This document shows positions 23,992 through 33,073 of a DNA stretch of 64,000 bases, piece by piece. Both the position numbers and the translations under genes were made by a program. The notes beneath the pieces were generated by a model. The model was given only the letters and a program-made list of their open reading frames with translations, was not told where the DNA came from and ran no database searches. The number at the start of each line of letters is the position of its first letter. The stretch's first letter is position 1. Origin of the DNA: QHVT01 sp036399015 (GTDB lineage Bacteria > Acidobacteriota > Thermoanaerobaculia > Gp7-AA8); assembly GCA_036399015.1 (NCBI GenBank), contig DASWNW010000062.1, forward strand, positions 1 to 64,000, in the 5' to 3' direction.

Positions 23992-26766
23992 ATGCCGGGA
24001 TTTCCCCGGCGCACCGTCGCCACAGTCCTCGCGTTGACGGTCGCCGCGCTCTCCCTCGCTCCGACGACAGTAGCCCGCGCTGGCGACCTTGCCGAACCAT
24101 CGCTGAGCGTGTTCTTCGTGGAAGATCTTGCGGATATAGAGATCGGCGAATTTGCTCAGCGGCACGGCATCGTGCCGATTCTCCCGATTGAAGATCAGCA
24201 ACTCGTCACCTTCACGGCATCCGATCTCCCGCGCGCCCTCCTGGCCGTCCGCAATGATCCGCTCACCCTGGCCGCCTCGGAGGCAACGTATGACCACACG
24301 TTCAACGCGCTGTATCCGCAGCAGTGGTACTTGCGGAATGTCGGACAAAGCTACGCCGTAGGACTCGCGCGGCTGATCGTCACGTCGCTCGGCATCGACC
24401 AGCTCATTGATGCCTTTCCCGCGACGGCGGGGAAGGACATTGGCTGGGAGGCGGCTCGGCAACTTCCCGTCTGCGCGGGCCAGACATGCTCCGGCGCGGG
24501 CGTGACGGTCGGGGTGATCGACTCCGGCGTTGATGCGCGCCACCCGGACCTCGCCGGCGCGGTCAGTATCGCGAGCAAGAGCCTCGTTGGGGGCACCGTG
24601 GATGATTCCAACGGCCACGGAACCTTCATTGCGGGGCTCATTGCCGCCCGTGACGATGCGAGCGGCATGGTGGGTGTTGCGCCCAGTGCGTCCGTCCTTG
24701 CGGTTGAGACCAGCATCGACGGCTCTTCGAGCACCGCCACGAACGCGAGTGGCATTCGCTATGCCGTCCAGAATGGAGCGACCGTCCTCAACCTGAGTTT
24801 CGGGTCCGGAGCGCAGAACGATGTTATGCGCGCCGCTATCAACGAGGTGACGGCACCGCCGTACAACGCCATCGTCGTAGCCGCGGCGGGAAACGATGCA
24901 GCGGAGAAGGTGAACTACCCGGCCTCGTACTCGCACGTTGTTTCCGTGAGCGGAACGGACAGCAGTGGCGATTGGGCGGAGTTCTCTACGTGGAACGACG
25001 CCGTTGACGTTGCGGCCCCCGGTGCGCTCATTCTCAGCCTGCTCGCCAAGAATGCGCCGCTGGACTGCACCCACTCCGGCTACGAGATCGCCTCCATCGG
25101 CCTGGTGCTCGGCTACGAGGGGCCGAATGACTGCGGCTTCATCGACGGCAATCCTGACGCTGAATACAAGGTCGCAAGCGGAACGTCGTACGCCGCGCCG
25201 CTCGTCGCCGGCGCCGCGGCGCTCGCGAAGCAGAAGTGGCCGACGCTCACGAGCGATGAGTTCGAGATGCTCGTTCGTGCTACCGCGGAGGATGCCGGGC
25301 CGCCTGGCCCGGACGTGTTCTTCGGCGCCGGATCACTGAGCCTCGCGCGTCTCCTCGCCTTCAACTTCCCGCCCTCCGTCCCACCCGGCCAGATCGGATT
25401 TACAGCGCCGACGATCGTAGGCGACGGGGCTATGACCACGCAGCTCTTCGTCCGACCTGAGAACAAGGAAGGTGAGGCCGACATCGTGTCGGTGACGATG
25501 AACCTTGCGGCGGTAGGCGGGGAGGCGGAGGCGAGCTTGTCGAGCCAAGGCGGGCTTCTGTTTCAGTCGGCGCCTTTCTCAATCCCCTCTTCTATCGCAC
25601 CAGGGAGCTACTCGGTTCCTGTGGCGGTACGTGATAGCGGCGGGGCAACGGCCACGGCCTCCGCGCCGCTCGTCATTGTTGCGACAGCCGCAGAGGTTCC
25701 TGCGACTCACCCGGGGCCACAGATGCTCGCTCCGGGCACGCGCGATGTTGCGTTCACGATCGCAAGGCCGTCATCGAAACGAGAACGCATCACCCGGAAG
25801 AAGACGCTCATGATTTCAGGCACGGCAGGCTTGGACGCTTCCACCATCGAGGTAAATGGCGAGCCCGCGGAAATCGATCTCGCAGGGAAGGCTTGGGGTG
25901 CGCGCGTGAAGTTGAAGGAGGGAAAGAACAAGCTGCGAATCGAGAGCTTCGACGTAACCCGCACGGCCTCCTCCAGTCAGGACGTGACGGTGACGCTGGA
26001 CACCAAAGCGCCTCCCGCCGTGACCGACCTGCAGGTAGCCCGCGCTGGCTCGAAGTCTACGGTCACGTGGTCCGCTCCCAAAGAGGGCGGGGTCTCGGGA
26101 TACCACGTGTACCGCATGCAGGGCGGCCGGCGCGTCGAGCTCACGACCACGCGCACCCTCTCCGCAACGATCGAGGGAGATGGGCCGTTCGCGATCACGG
26201 CCGAAGATCGTGCGGGAAACGAAGGCCCAGCAGCCAGCACGGCGCCAGCGGCCATACAAGGCAGCGCCAACTTCCGTGACGTGCCGACTAATCACTACGC
26301 CGCGGTCGCAATCGAGTCGCTGCGAGCGCGTGGAGTGGTAGGCGGAAACGGCGGCGTGTTCGCTCCTGATGCTGCGGTCACGCGCGCCGAGTTTGCCAAG
26401 ATGCTCGCGCTTGTCTTCGGGAAGGCGCCGAGCATGGATGCGGCCGCGATCGACGTGACACAGACGCACCCGCTGGCGGGCTTTGTCGGGACCGCCATGA
26501 AGCTGGGATGGGCGCGTGGTGAAGCTGGCAAGTTCTATCCCGATCGCGCACTGACCCGGATGGAAGCGGCCCGCATGCTTGTGCGCGCCGCAGCCATGAA
26601 GATCGGCACGTCAGAGCGATTCTCCGACCTCACGGGGGAAGACGACCGCCTCGCCACAACGCTCCTGGCCGCCGGCATTCTGGCCGGCCGTAACGGGTCG
26701 TTTGAACCTGCTCGACCACTCACGAGGGGCGAATCGGCGACGATTCTCTACAACGCCTCGCGCTAG
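23992..26766 (+). CDS. Secreted subtilisin-like protease (S8) with C-terminal SLH repeats
   Basis: The 924-residue protein has a signal peptide (cleavage near residue 30) and a propeptide-like region to about residue 150. The S8 catalytic domain follows: Asp177 in GVIDSGVD, His209 in NGHGTFIAG, Asn301 in AAAGND and Ser399 in ASGTSYAAP. Beta-sandwich regions follow (about 470-745, including a fibronectin-like segment), then three SLH repeats (about 757-924; FRDVPTNHYAAVAIESLRAR, ALTRMEAARMLVRAA, LTRGESATILYNAS). SLH repeats bind secondary cell-wall polymers, so the protease is displayed on the envelope. It is read as a single gene with its own signal peptide. Confidence 0.92.
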   Translation: MPGFPRRTVATVLALTVAALSLAPTTVARAGDLAEPSLSVFFVEDLADIEIGEFAQRHGIVPILPIEDQQLVTFTASDLPRALLAVRNDPLTLAASEATYDHTFNALYPQQWYLRNVGQSYAVGLARLIVTSLGIDQLIDAFPATAGKDIGWEAARQLPVCAGQTCSGAGVTVGVIDSGVDARHPDLAGAVSIASKSLVGGTVDDSNGHGTFIAGLIAARDDASGMVGVAPSASVLAVETSIDGSSSTATNASGIRYAVQNGATVLNLSFGSGAQNDVMRAAINEVTAPPYNAIVVAAAGNDAAEKVNYPASYSHVVSVSGTDSSGDWAEFSTWNDAVDVAAPGALILSLLAKNAPLDCTHSGYEIASIGLVLGYEGPNDCGFIDGNPDAEYKVASGTSYAAPLVAGAAALAKQKWPTLTSDEFEMLVRATAEDAGPPGPDVFFGAGSLSLARLLAFNFPPSVPPGQIGFTAPTIVGDGAMTTQLFVRPENKEGEADIVSVTMNLAAVGGEAEASLSSQGGLLFQSAPFSIPSSIAPGSYSVPVAVRDSGGATATASAPLVIVATAAEVPATHPGPQMLAPGTRDVAFTIARPSSKRERITRKKTLMISGTAGLDASTIEVNGEPAEIDLAGKAWGARVKLKEGKNKLRIESFDVTRTASSSQDVTVTLDTKAPPAVTDLQVARAGSKSTVTWSAPKEGGVSGYHVYRMQGGRRVELTTTRTLSATIEGDGPFAITAEDRAGNEGPAASTAPAAIQGSANFRDVPTNHYAAVAIESLRARGVVGGNGGVFAPDAAVTRAEFAKMLALVFGKAPSMDAAAIDVTQTHPLAGFVGTAMKLGWARGEAGKFYPDRALTRMEAARMLVRAAAMKIGTSERFSDLTGEDDRLATTLLAAGILAGRNGSFEPARPLTRGESATILYNASR

Positions 26767-26804
26767 CCGTTCGGTTCCTTCGGGCGCGTACCGCGCCGCC
26801 CGAG

Positions 26805-27995
26805 TCACATTGCGGAGATTGGATTGACGCCCCACGTTCCACGTCCTGCATCGGGCTCGTAGGCACCAGTCTCGCGGATCACGCGGAACGTATCCTCTAT
26901 CGTTTGAACATTGCTGCCTGCGCTGTAGGAAATGCGCACGGATACATCGACCATTGCGGGTGCGGCATCTTCGCGGCCGAGAATCTCAGCACCAAGAAGA
27001 TTCTTGATCTCGTACTGACTCTCTAATCGGCTCGCGGGATCATCGGTCGTTTCGCGCCAGGTGATTTGCGTGCTCGCCAACATGCCGGTCCAGTTCTTTG
27101 CCTTCCACGATGCAAGATAGTCCGCAACTGCACGCTCCGGCGTGCCGCGGCTGTATGCATTCGGCATGACCATCGGGTAGTTCTTCTTCGCGAGGAGGAT
27201 CGGGACGCGCTGAGAAGTCTTGAGCAGTGTAAAGCCGAGCGATTTGTCAGCTGAGGGTCCGGAGAGTTTCTCTCCATCCTCGCCCACGATCGCGAGAATG
27301 TTTGGCTCTTGCGCCCTAGGCGTGAAGAGCAGCTCCACCTCATTCGGGCCAGCGGCGAAGTCGGGGTGGGCGGGTGGGGTGAGCTCGGCGCGGAACTTCC
27401 CTGCGCGCGCCAGAACGTCCTCCGAAACTCCGACGTAGGATTCCGTCTTTGGATTCTTGCGAATAACGCTGAAATCGACATTGATCTTTGCGCCATCAGG
27501 AAGGTCCGTCGTGCCGGTTACTACGACTTTCCCTTCTTCCATCGCCGCATTGTCGATCTTGAGCACTGAGTACGTCGACGGAGGCGCTACGCGCGCTGGA
27601 GGGGATACGTCGTTGTTCGTGGCGGTTACGGCGCTGATGACGGTCCACCCATCCATCCCCTTCCGCTCGCCGGTGAGCGGCTCCGCCCGCAGATACATGC
27701 CGCTCAGCTCGCGGACCGCGAGGGGCGTGCCCTCCGCGAGAATGTGCGCCTTGCCCATCGCGATGTCGGCAGCGAGAGATTGCATGGCGGGCGTTCCACC
27801 CGCCGTTGCCGCGATGGTCGCCTCTATGTCCGCTCTGTTCGCATAGAACACTGTCCCATCAGTGGCGCGCGCCTCCTTTCCCACCGCGACGGCTGCCGGC
27901 GCTGACGATGGAACGGAGGAGGGTTCAGCTTGAGTGCCGCAACCGCTGAGAAGCAAGAGGACTATCGACGCCGGGGCGACCCAATGCTTGGACAT
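26805..27995 (-). CDS. Lipoprotein of unknown function
   Basis: The 396-residue protein starts with a lipoprotein signal (SIVLLLLSGC, lipobox LSGC at about residues 16-19). The rest is mostly beta-rich. A middle part (about 140-270: VVTGTTDLPDGAKINVDFSVIRKN then GPNEVELLFTPRAQ) resembles an Ig-like fold. A C-terminal region with charged helix and strands (SWKAKNWTGMLASTQITWR) recalls small mixed alpha-beta domains. It converges on the protease gene with 38 bp between the stops. No enzyme motif was seen. Confidence 0.65.
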   Translation of the reverse strand: MSKHWVAPASIVLLLLSGCGTQAEPSSVPSSAPAAVAVGKEARATDGTVFYANRADIEATIAATAGGTPAMQSLAADIAMGKAHILAEGTPLAVRELSGMYLRAEPLTGERKGMDGWTVISAVTATNNDVSPPARVAPPSTYSVLKIDNAAMEEGKVVVTGTTDLPDGAKINVDFSVIRKNPKTESYVGVSEDVLARAGKFRAELTPPAHPDFAAGPNEVELLFTPRAQEPNILAIVGEDGEKLSGPSADKSLGFTLLKTSQRVPILLAKKNYPMVMPNAYSRGTPERAVADYLASWKAKNWTGMLASTQITWRETTDDPASRLESQYEIKNLLGAEILGREDAAPAMVDVSVRISYSAGSNVQTIEDTFRVIRETGAYEPDAGRGTWGVNPISAM

Positions 27996-28061
27996 TCGGG
28001 TAGGACGATCAAGAAATGAGGATCGCCGCGCATGCTACTCCGCCCCGGTACAGGCGCAAGA

Positions 28062-29519
28062 TTAGTGACGGACGGCCCTCCTCCGGCTGGACACCTGCAC
28101 AGTGATCGTCACCTGTGCTTGGCGCACACCGCCCGGTCCACTCGCGGTAAGCAAGTACGTGGTCGTGTCCGTGGGGCGGACCTCGAGCGCGCCGTTCGGC
28201 GGCTGCGCCCCCACGCCATTGTCGATTACCACCACGGTCGCATCGGTCACAGTCCATGCGAGCGTCGACGCGCTCCCGCGCGTGATCGTGCCCGGCGCTG
28301 CGGAAAAGGTGATGACTGGCGCCGCCAGCACGGTCACCGTAGCCTGCGCTGACGAGGAGCCGCCCGGTCCCGTCGCATTCAGCCGATACGTTGTTGTTGC
28401 CGCGGGTGAGACGGACATCGAACCGGAGGCCGGCCGGCTTCCGATGCCGTGGTCAATCGAGACGCCGGTAGCATTGAGCACGCTCCAGGACAGCGTGCTG
28501 CTCTCGCCCTCTGCGATGGTACGCGGAGAGGCGTTGAAATTGATCCGCGGCTTCGGCGGCGTCACCGTGACGCTTACCTGCTTCGTGGTCGTTCCTCCGA
28601 TGCCGCTCGCGGTGAGAGTGTAGGTGGTCGTGGTCGAGGGCGAGACTGATGTCGTGCCGCTCGCCGATACGGTGCCCACCCCGTTATCGATGGAGACGCT
28701 GGCCGCGTTCGTCGTCGTCCACGAGAGGGTCGCTGCCTCACCCTCGCTGATGCTCAGCGGCGTTGCCGAGAAGGTCGCAGTTGGGGGAGGGACCACGGTG
28801 ATCGTTGCTTGCCTCGTTGTACTGCCCGTTGGACCCGATACCGTGAGCGTATAGGTGGTGGTGGTCTGCGGGCAGAGATTCGGCGTGAGCCATCGGGCGT
28901 TGAAACTCTCCGGGAACGACCCAACTCCCTGATCGATGCTGATGGACGTGGCGCTCGATGCTTCGAATGAAATGCGAGTGCACTGTCCTTGCGCGATCGA
29001 AGATGACAGCGGCGTGAAGCTTCGAATGGCGGTTGGCAACTGGACGGCGCTCACCTGATCGAAGAATGCGGACGCACCAGCAGATGCGTTGTTGATGGAG
29101 AGCTGGATGCTTCCGATAGTAGCGCTGGGCACTGCGTGGAGCACGACCGAATCAGATCGCCAGAGATTGTTGACCACGTTGGAGGTAAGTCGATACGGGT
29201 GCTGAAAGCCAAAGGTCATCGATCCTGCGAACGGAACGCCTCGGCTGCTGGCGCTGAATTCATACGAGTAGCCGGGAGTCACCGAGAAACTCTGCTGTAG
29301 TCCGCCCTGCGAACTGCTCGCGGTTGCCGTGAGCTTGGCGGAGCCAGACGTTGCCGCTCCTGCGGCGTCACTGCTATCCCACGTGGCCGTGACGCTGCCT
29401 TGCTGCTGCCACCCGCCGAGACTGGATGCGAAGCCGCCGTTCTGTATGAGGTTCTGCGCGAGCAGCGGCCACGGGACAACGACGCACGCGAACGCAAGGC
29501 CAGCGGCGCTCCGAAGCAT
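28062..29519 (-). CDS. Secreted protein with carbohydrate-binding-like and four Ig-like repeats
   Basis: The start is set at the ATG at 29519, giving 485 residues with a signal peptide (LAFACVVVPWPLLAQ, about 1-21). Residues 22-155 (NLIQNGGFASSLGGWQQQGS... SFSVTPGYSYEFSAS) look like a CBM4/9-type beta-sandwich. Four Ig-like repeats of about 77 residues follow, each with the pattern FSATPLSISEGEAATLSW, SIDNGVG, then TTTTYTLTASG. One further repeat of this kind occurs in the protein at 55186. Probably a cell-surface or secreted adhesive protein. It points away from the recombinase gene 55 bp to its right. Confidence 0.7.
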   Translation of the reverse strand: MLRSAAGLAFACVVVPWPLLAQNLIQNGGFASSLGGWQQQGSVTATWDSSDAAGAATSGSAKLTATASSSQGGLQQSFSVTPGYSYEFSASSRGVPFAGSMTFGFQHPYRLTSNVVNNLWRSDSVVLHAVPSATIGSIQLSINNASAGASAFFDQVSAVQLPTAIRSFTPLSSSIAQGQCTRISFEASSATSISIDQGVGSFPESFNARWLTPNLCPQTTTTYTLTVSGPTGSTTRQATITVVPPPTATFSATPLSISEGEAATLSWTTTNAASVSIDNGVGTVSASGTTSVSPSTTTTYTLTASGIGGTTTKQVSVTVTPPKPRINFNASPRTIAEGESSTLSWSVLNATGVSIDHGIGSRPASGSMSVSPAATTTYRLNATGPGGSSSAQATVTVLAAPVITFSAAPGTITRGSASTLAWTVTDATVVVIDNGVGAQPPNGALEVRPTDTTTYLLTASGPGGVRQAQVTITVQVSSRRRAVRH

Positions 29520-29574
29520 CGGGCCCACCAGTCGGGCAGGGTGGTAGCGCTCGCGGCCTCTACCCCCCGAACTA

Positions 29575-30264
29575 ATGAAAACTCGGATTTCCAGCAGAAT
29601 CACCGTTCATGCAGAGAGGAAACGCCGTTCCACGCGGAGGCGTCGGGGGCGCCGCGCGCGGGTTGGCCGTACGCGTGAACAGCGTCCGGTCAAGCACCTT
29701 ACGAAGGATCAGGTTGAGCGCTTCTTCGCCGCGATTCCCTTGGAGAACGTGCGCGATCTCCTCCTGTTTGATCTCATCTATCGCCACGGTCTTCGGAGAG
29801 GTGAGGCGACCCTCGTGGAGCTTGGGGATCTCCAAGAGAATCAGATATGGATTGCGCGTCTCAAGGGTGGTGAGGCGCATTGGCACCCGCTCCATCGCCG
29901 TACCCGTCAGCTCGTGCGTGCCTACCTCGCGGTACGCCCAGCCGACCGCTGCCCATACCTGTTCCGGGGTCGCCTCCGCGGTCGGCAGCCGCTATCCGAG
30001 GAAGCGATCAACTACTTGTTCCAGCGGTACGCGATCGCTGCGGGGCTTCCGCGTGAGCATTGCCATGCGCACGTGCTTCGCCATTCGATTGGCGTGCATC
30101 TCGCGACGGCCGGATGGGACATCGCAGACGTGCAGTGGTGGCTCGGACACAAGGACATCGAATCTACAACGATCTACTTTCAGGTGATGCCGGAGCGCGT
30201 GGCGGTGAAGTACCGCATGCTTCTTCGCTCGCGACGGCTTGCACGAACTGGAGGCTTCAACTAA
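29575..30264 (+). CDS. Xer-like tyrosine recombinase, catalytic domain only
   Basis: The 229-residue protein carries an Arg-rich N-terminus followed at about residue 38 by the catalytic domain alone (VKHLTKDQVERFF). Catalytic residues are visible: Arg in HGLRRGE, Lys in LKGG, His-x-x-Arg in HVLRHSIG, His in GHKDIE and Tyr in TIYFQV. The SAM-like core-binding domain present in XerC, XerD and phage integrases (about 100 residues) is missing. A second protein of the same kind is encoded at 34453-35058. Each is followed 18-22 bp downstream by the same dif-like site. Confidence 0.85.
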   Translation: MKTRISSRITVHAERKRRSTRRRRGRRARVGRTREQRPVKHLTKDQVERFFAAIPLENVRDLLLFDLIYRHGLRRGEATLVELGDLQENQIWIARLKGGEAHWHPLHRRTRQLVRAYLAVRPADRCPYLFRGRLRGRQPLSEEAINYLFQRYAIAAGLPREHCHAHVLRHSIGVHLATAGWDIADVQWWLGHKDIESTTIYFQVMPERVAVKYRMLLRSRRLARTGGFN

Positions 30265-30285
30265 TGAATAGGCACGTACTGCGGT

Positions 30286-30305
30286 TTTTCCGAGAACTCG
30301 TCAAT
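30286..30305 (+). other. Candidate recombination site A (dif-like)
   Basis: TTTTCCG, a 6-bp spacer AGAACT, then CGTCAAT, positions 30286-30305. The same two half-sites in the same order, with a 6-bp spacer of different sequence, occur at 35076-35095. Each copy starts 18-22 bp after the stop codon of a stand-alone Xer-like recombinase gene. A 6-bp spacer between recombinase arms is the arrangement of Xer dif sites. Orientation is direct. Confidence 0.55.
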
Positions 30306-30322
30306 TCACAGTCCCTCCCCAT

Positions 30323-30631
30323 ATGACTAAACGCGAACTCCTCGCGCGGCTTGCCCGCGATCCGATCGTGATTGAACAAGCCGCAAACTTCACGTACTAC
30401 CGCATTGCGCTTCACTTCGCGCGCGACGCGAAGGATGCGATCCTGATCGGACTCACGCCGGTTGCTGGGGCGCTGCTCGTCGAGGATTACGGGCAGGTCT
30501 ACGCCCGAGTCAACGGGAAGACGGTGAAGCTGGCGCCCCTAGAAGTGGAGGTGATCGTGTCCCGGCTCCGCCGGATTTTCGCGCGCGGCGGCGAACCGAG
30601 AACGGCCGGTCGTGGACATGTTCCGCACTAA
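30323..30631 (+). CDS. Small hypothetical protein, cassette start
   Basis: The 102-residue protein has an N-terminal helix (TKRELLARLARDPIVIEQ), a mixed region with beta strands (GALLVEDYGQVYARVNGKTV) and a basic C-terminus. It is the only plus-strand gene between site A and the minus-strand operon and converges with that operon. No family is recognised. Its ATG overlaps a short upstream frame (30264-30325) that spans site A. Confidence 0.45.
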   Translation: MTKRELLARLARDPIVIEQAANFTYYRIALHFARDAKDAILIGLTPVAGALLVEDYGQVYARVNGKTVKLAPLEVEVIVSRLRRIFARGGEPRTAGRGHVPH

Positions 30632-30689
30632 CCGCGTCGAAGCACGGAGAATCCGGCTTCGCATCCCGCGCTGATCCCAGGGGCGCTTC

Positions 30690-31088
30690 TTACACTTCAT
30701 CCCATGGCTGCGACACTGGTGGCGCCGGGAAGCCGAAGTACCGCTCATGCAGCAGCCGGAACACGCCATCGAGCCGCCGCCAGTCCTCCGCCGTGAAGTT
30801 CAGGAACGGGCCAACGATGCCCGCCCCCTCGGCGCAGTCCCGGAACAGGTCCGCCACGAGGAGCATCCAAAGCGCGCTGTAAAACTCCGCTTGGGTGACT
30901 CCAGCAATCGGATCGAGGACAGCGACGACCGTGCGCCCCGACAGTAGGAGATCTGCCGCGCGTACGATCCTGCGGAGTCGCTGCCGGTACTCCCTCCGCT
31001 TGATGCCCGAACGCTTGATCGCCGCCTGCACGTGACGGTCGATGTCGTCCACGTCCGGGATCATGCGCACGGCCTCGCTACTGCGCAA
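30690..31088 (-). CDS. Hypothetical helical protein, last gene of the cassette operon
   Basis: The 132-residue product is helical: DDIDRHVQAAIKRSG, REYRQRLRRIVRAADLLLS, then TQAEFYSALWMLLVADLF, then LDGVFRLLHERYFG. No recognised domain. It overlaps the end of the upstream gene by 11 bp, and so is the 3' end of a minus-strand operon that starts at 34300. The ordered arrangement suggests a cofactor of the operon, function unknown. Confidence 0.5.
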   Translation of the reverse strand: MRSSEAVRMIPDVDDIDRHVQAAIKRSGIKRREYRQRLRRIVRAADLLLSGRTVVAVLDPIAGVTQAEFYSALWMLLVADLFRDCAEGAGIVGPFLNFTAEDWRRLDGVFRLLHERYFGFPAPPVSQPWDEV

Positions 31089-31302
31089 TCAAGTCCAACG
31101 CGAGGTTCACCGCCTCCGCGATCGCACGCGCTATCGCCGGGTCGCCCGCGCCGCCTAAAAACCACTCCTTGCCGTCCGGCGTCGTGAGGAAGAGCATCCC
31201 GCCAGACCCGCCGCTCTGGCCGGCTGAGACGCGCCCTCCTTGGAACACCTCGGCGAGCCCGCGGATGGTCGCGATGCGCTTCCGGTACTCGTCGCGCGTC
31301 AT
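31078..31302 (-). CDS. Small hypothetical protein of the cassette operon
   Basis: Placed from the ATG at 31302 (74 residues). The frame stays open upstream to 31449 but that part is arginine-rich and unlike a protein start. The protein contains MTRDEYRKRIATIRGLAEVF, then a Gly/Ser loop, MLFLTTPDGKEWFLGG and a helix GDPAIARAIAEAVNLALDLI. No family is recognised. A 174-bp gap separates it from the zinc-binding gene upstream on the same strand. Confidence 0.45.
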   Translation of the reverse strand: MTRDEYRKRIATIRGLAEVFQGGRVSAGQSGGSGGMLFLTTPDGKEWFLGGAGDPAIARAIAEAVNLALDLIAQ

Positions 31303-31476
31303 CGCGGAAAGCGTACGGCACGCCACCGTCCACCGGCCGAACGTCTCCACGCTGTAGACGCGGATACGTGGCTGCTCGCGGTCGTGTGCAGACAGCTCCC
31401 CATATCGGCGAGGCGGGTCTGCGCGACGACGATGCGCGGCTCTTTCCACAACCTTTTCGACTACTCCTGTGGAAGG

Positions 31477-31719
31477 TCACACCTTGATCCGGAACTGCTG
31501 GCACCCGCATTTGTAGGACTCCTTGCATCGGCCGTTCGGCGTCACATCGTGCGCGCGCTTCCCGTGGCCGCAGACGCACATCGGTTCCGGCGTGAACGCG
31601 CGACAGCCGCAGTCGCGGCAAGGTCCGCGCGGCTGCGTCGCGGTGTTCCAGTGCCGGCTCTTTTTGTGGCCGCATGCGCACATGAAGCTCGGGCGGTTGT
31701 CGAAGAAGGCGTCTGTCAT
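31477..31719 (-). CDS. Small zinc-binding protein with two CxCGH repeats
   Basis: The 80-residue protein consists of two similar zinc-binding units. Each has CACGHKKSRH or CVCGHGKRAH followed by C, a spacer and CGCRAF or CGCQQF. The eight or more Cys/His ligands in this pattern suggest two treble-clef or knuckle-like sites. No enzyme fold. It overlaps the upstream metallopeptidase-like gene by 4 bp (ATGA), so the two are coupled. The pattern resembles small DNA- or RNA-binding zinc proteins, but function is unknown. Confidence 0.6.
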   Translation of the reverse strand: MTDAFFDNRPSFMCACGHKKSRHWNTATQPRGPCRDCGCRAFTPEPMCVCGHGKRAHDVTPNGRCKESYKCGCQQFRIKV

Positions 31720-32348
31720 CGCGCCCTTCGCGTCGCGGCAATCGCGCGCTCCACTCGTTCGCGGTCTTTGGGGTCGTGCGTGAGGCAGTAGCGCTCCTTC
31801 GCCTCGCGCCTGCGGTACGCGAGCCGCGCGTTCGGAGCTCGCGGGACACGCAGACCCGCAAGGAACGCGTCGATCTCCTCTCCGTGGAGCACCGGGTGTC
31901 GCGCGAGTTCAACCGCAAGCGCCTCCACGCGCCGCCACGTCTGCGGGAGTTCTATGAGGGCGCGTGCCCGCTCCTCGGCGTAGTCCGACCACTCGTCGAT
32001 GAGTCGCAGATCCGTCTCCACTTGGAGCGCGGTCGCGATGATGCCTTCGTAGTCGGTGCGCGGCACGAGTCCCCACGCGCCTTCGTAGTGGAAACGCCTC
32101 TGCGCGACGAGCCCGGCGTGGAGCACCACCATCTCCCGCTCGATCGCAAGCCGCAGCGCGTCGGACCCAACCGGGAAGCGGCCGAGCCCCACGTCGCTGG
32201 CGAACGTCATCCGGCCTTCGCGCACGCGCAAGCGCACGCGGATCGCACCGATGCGGACGCCAAGTTCCCACGCGGCAACCGCGTGCCCCGCCTCGTGCAC
32301 CAGCACGTCCGCGAGCGTGACACCTCGTTGCAATCGCGCGATCGTCAT
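31716..32348 (-). CDS. M41-like metallopeptidase with intact HExxH
   Basis: The 210-residue protein has HEAGHAVAA at residues 18-26, the zinc-binding motif of FtsH-type M41 peptidases. A downstream VLHAGLVAQRRFHY segment corresponds to the helix after it. The AAA ATPase module of FtsH is absent, so it is a stand-alone peptidase-like domain, a type seen in small mobile-element proteins. The next gene upstream is a paralogue with a broken motif (HVAAH). The two overlap by 4 bp. Likely a protease acting on an element regulator, by analogy with ImmA of ICEBs1; this is inference. Confidence 0.65.
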   Translation of the reverse strand: MTIARLQRGVTLADVLVHEAGHAVAAWELGVRIGAIRVRLRVREGRMTFASDVGLGRFPVGSDALRLAIEREMVVLHAGLVAQRRFHYEGAWGLVPRTDYEGIIATALQVETDLRLIDEWSDYAEERARALIELPQTWRRVEALAVELARHPVLHGEEIDAFLAGLRVPRAPNARLAYRRREAKERYCLTHDPKDRERVERAIAATRRAR

Positions 32349-33073
32349 GGCCGCTCGTCCTGCTGCGCCGCTTCATAGCCGTCCATCCCGCGTAGGGCTT
32401 CCGTGAGCGTCGGCCGCCGCCACACCAGGACGGCGTTCGATTCCACGCCGGGTGTTGGCGGCGTGCGCCACGCGGCACCGGATGGCACCACCGTGGCGTC
32501 GGTACGGAGGTCTGCGAGGAACGCGGCGATCGCTGGACCGTCCATCGCGCGCACCGTGCGGAGCCGCTGCGCGAGGAGCTCGACGCGCGTCCACGTCGCG
32601 CCGTCGCAGAGGAGCACGCGCGCGCGTTCGCGCTGGTAGTTGAACCAGCCCGTCACCACGCCGCTGTCGTACTCGAAGCGCTCCATGAGATCGCAGGCGA
32701 GCGACTGGTCATCCCACCCCCATACCTTGTGCGACCACCCGAGCGCGAGCGCCCGGCCGACGACACCGCACTGGATCGCGATGCAGTCGCGCTCAAGCGC
32801 GATGCGCGCCTCGTTGCTCGCGTCATCCCGCGCATACATGAGCGACGTCCACGCGCCCTCGAAGACCCGGTGCCGTCCGTCGAAGACCGCGCGCCGGATT
32901 GCGATGCCAAAGTCGAACGCGACCACCGCGTGCGCCGCCACGTGGATCGCGTCGGCGCGGTGGAAGCGTTCTTCGGGCACGTGGTAGATCCGGCAGCGCC
33001 AGGTCGTACGCCGCGTCCGGCGGCAGAGCTTCCTCGGCGGCCCGATGCGCTCGTACCGCACCCGCTCAGCCAC
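32345..33073 (-). CDS. Catalytically dead paralogue of the M41-like peptidase
   Basis: The 242-residue product aligns with the protein of the next gene: HVAAHAVVAF (residues 44-53) stands where that protein has HEAGHAVAAW, and CGVVGRALALG matches AGLVAQRRFHY. QRERARVLLCDGATWTRVELLAQRL matches EERARALIELPQTWRRVEALAVEL. The glutamate of HExxH is valine, so it cannot hydrolyse peptides. An N-terminal basic stretch (RRTRRTTWRCR) precedes the fold. The GTG start at 33073 overlaps the stop of the upstream HTH gene by 8 bp. It may form a heterodimer with the active protein as a regulatory subunit. Confidence 0.6.
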   Translation of the reverse strand: MAERVRYERIGPPRKLCRRTRRTTWRCRIYHVPEERFHRADAIHVAAHAVVAFDFGIAIRRAVFDGRHRVFEGAWTSLMYARDDASNEARIALERDCIAIQCGVVGRALALGWSHKVWGWDDQSLACDLMERFEYDSGVVTGWFNYQRERARVLLCDGATWTRVELLAQRLRTVRAMDGPAIAAFLADLRTDATVVPSGAAWRTPPTPGVESNAVLVWRRPTLTEALRGMDGYEAAQQDERP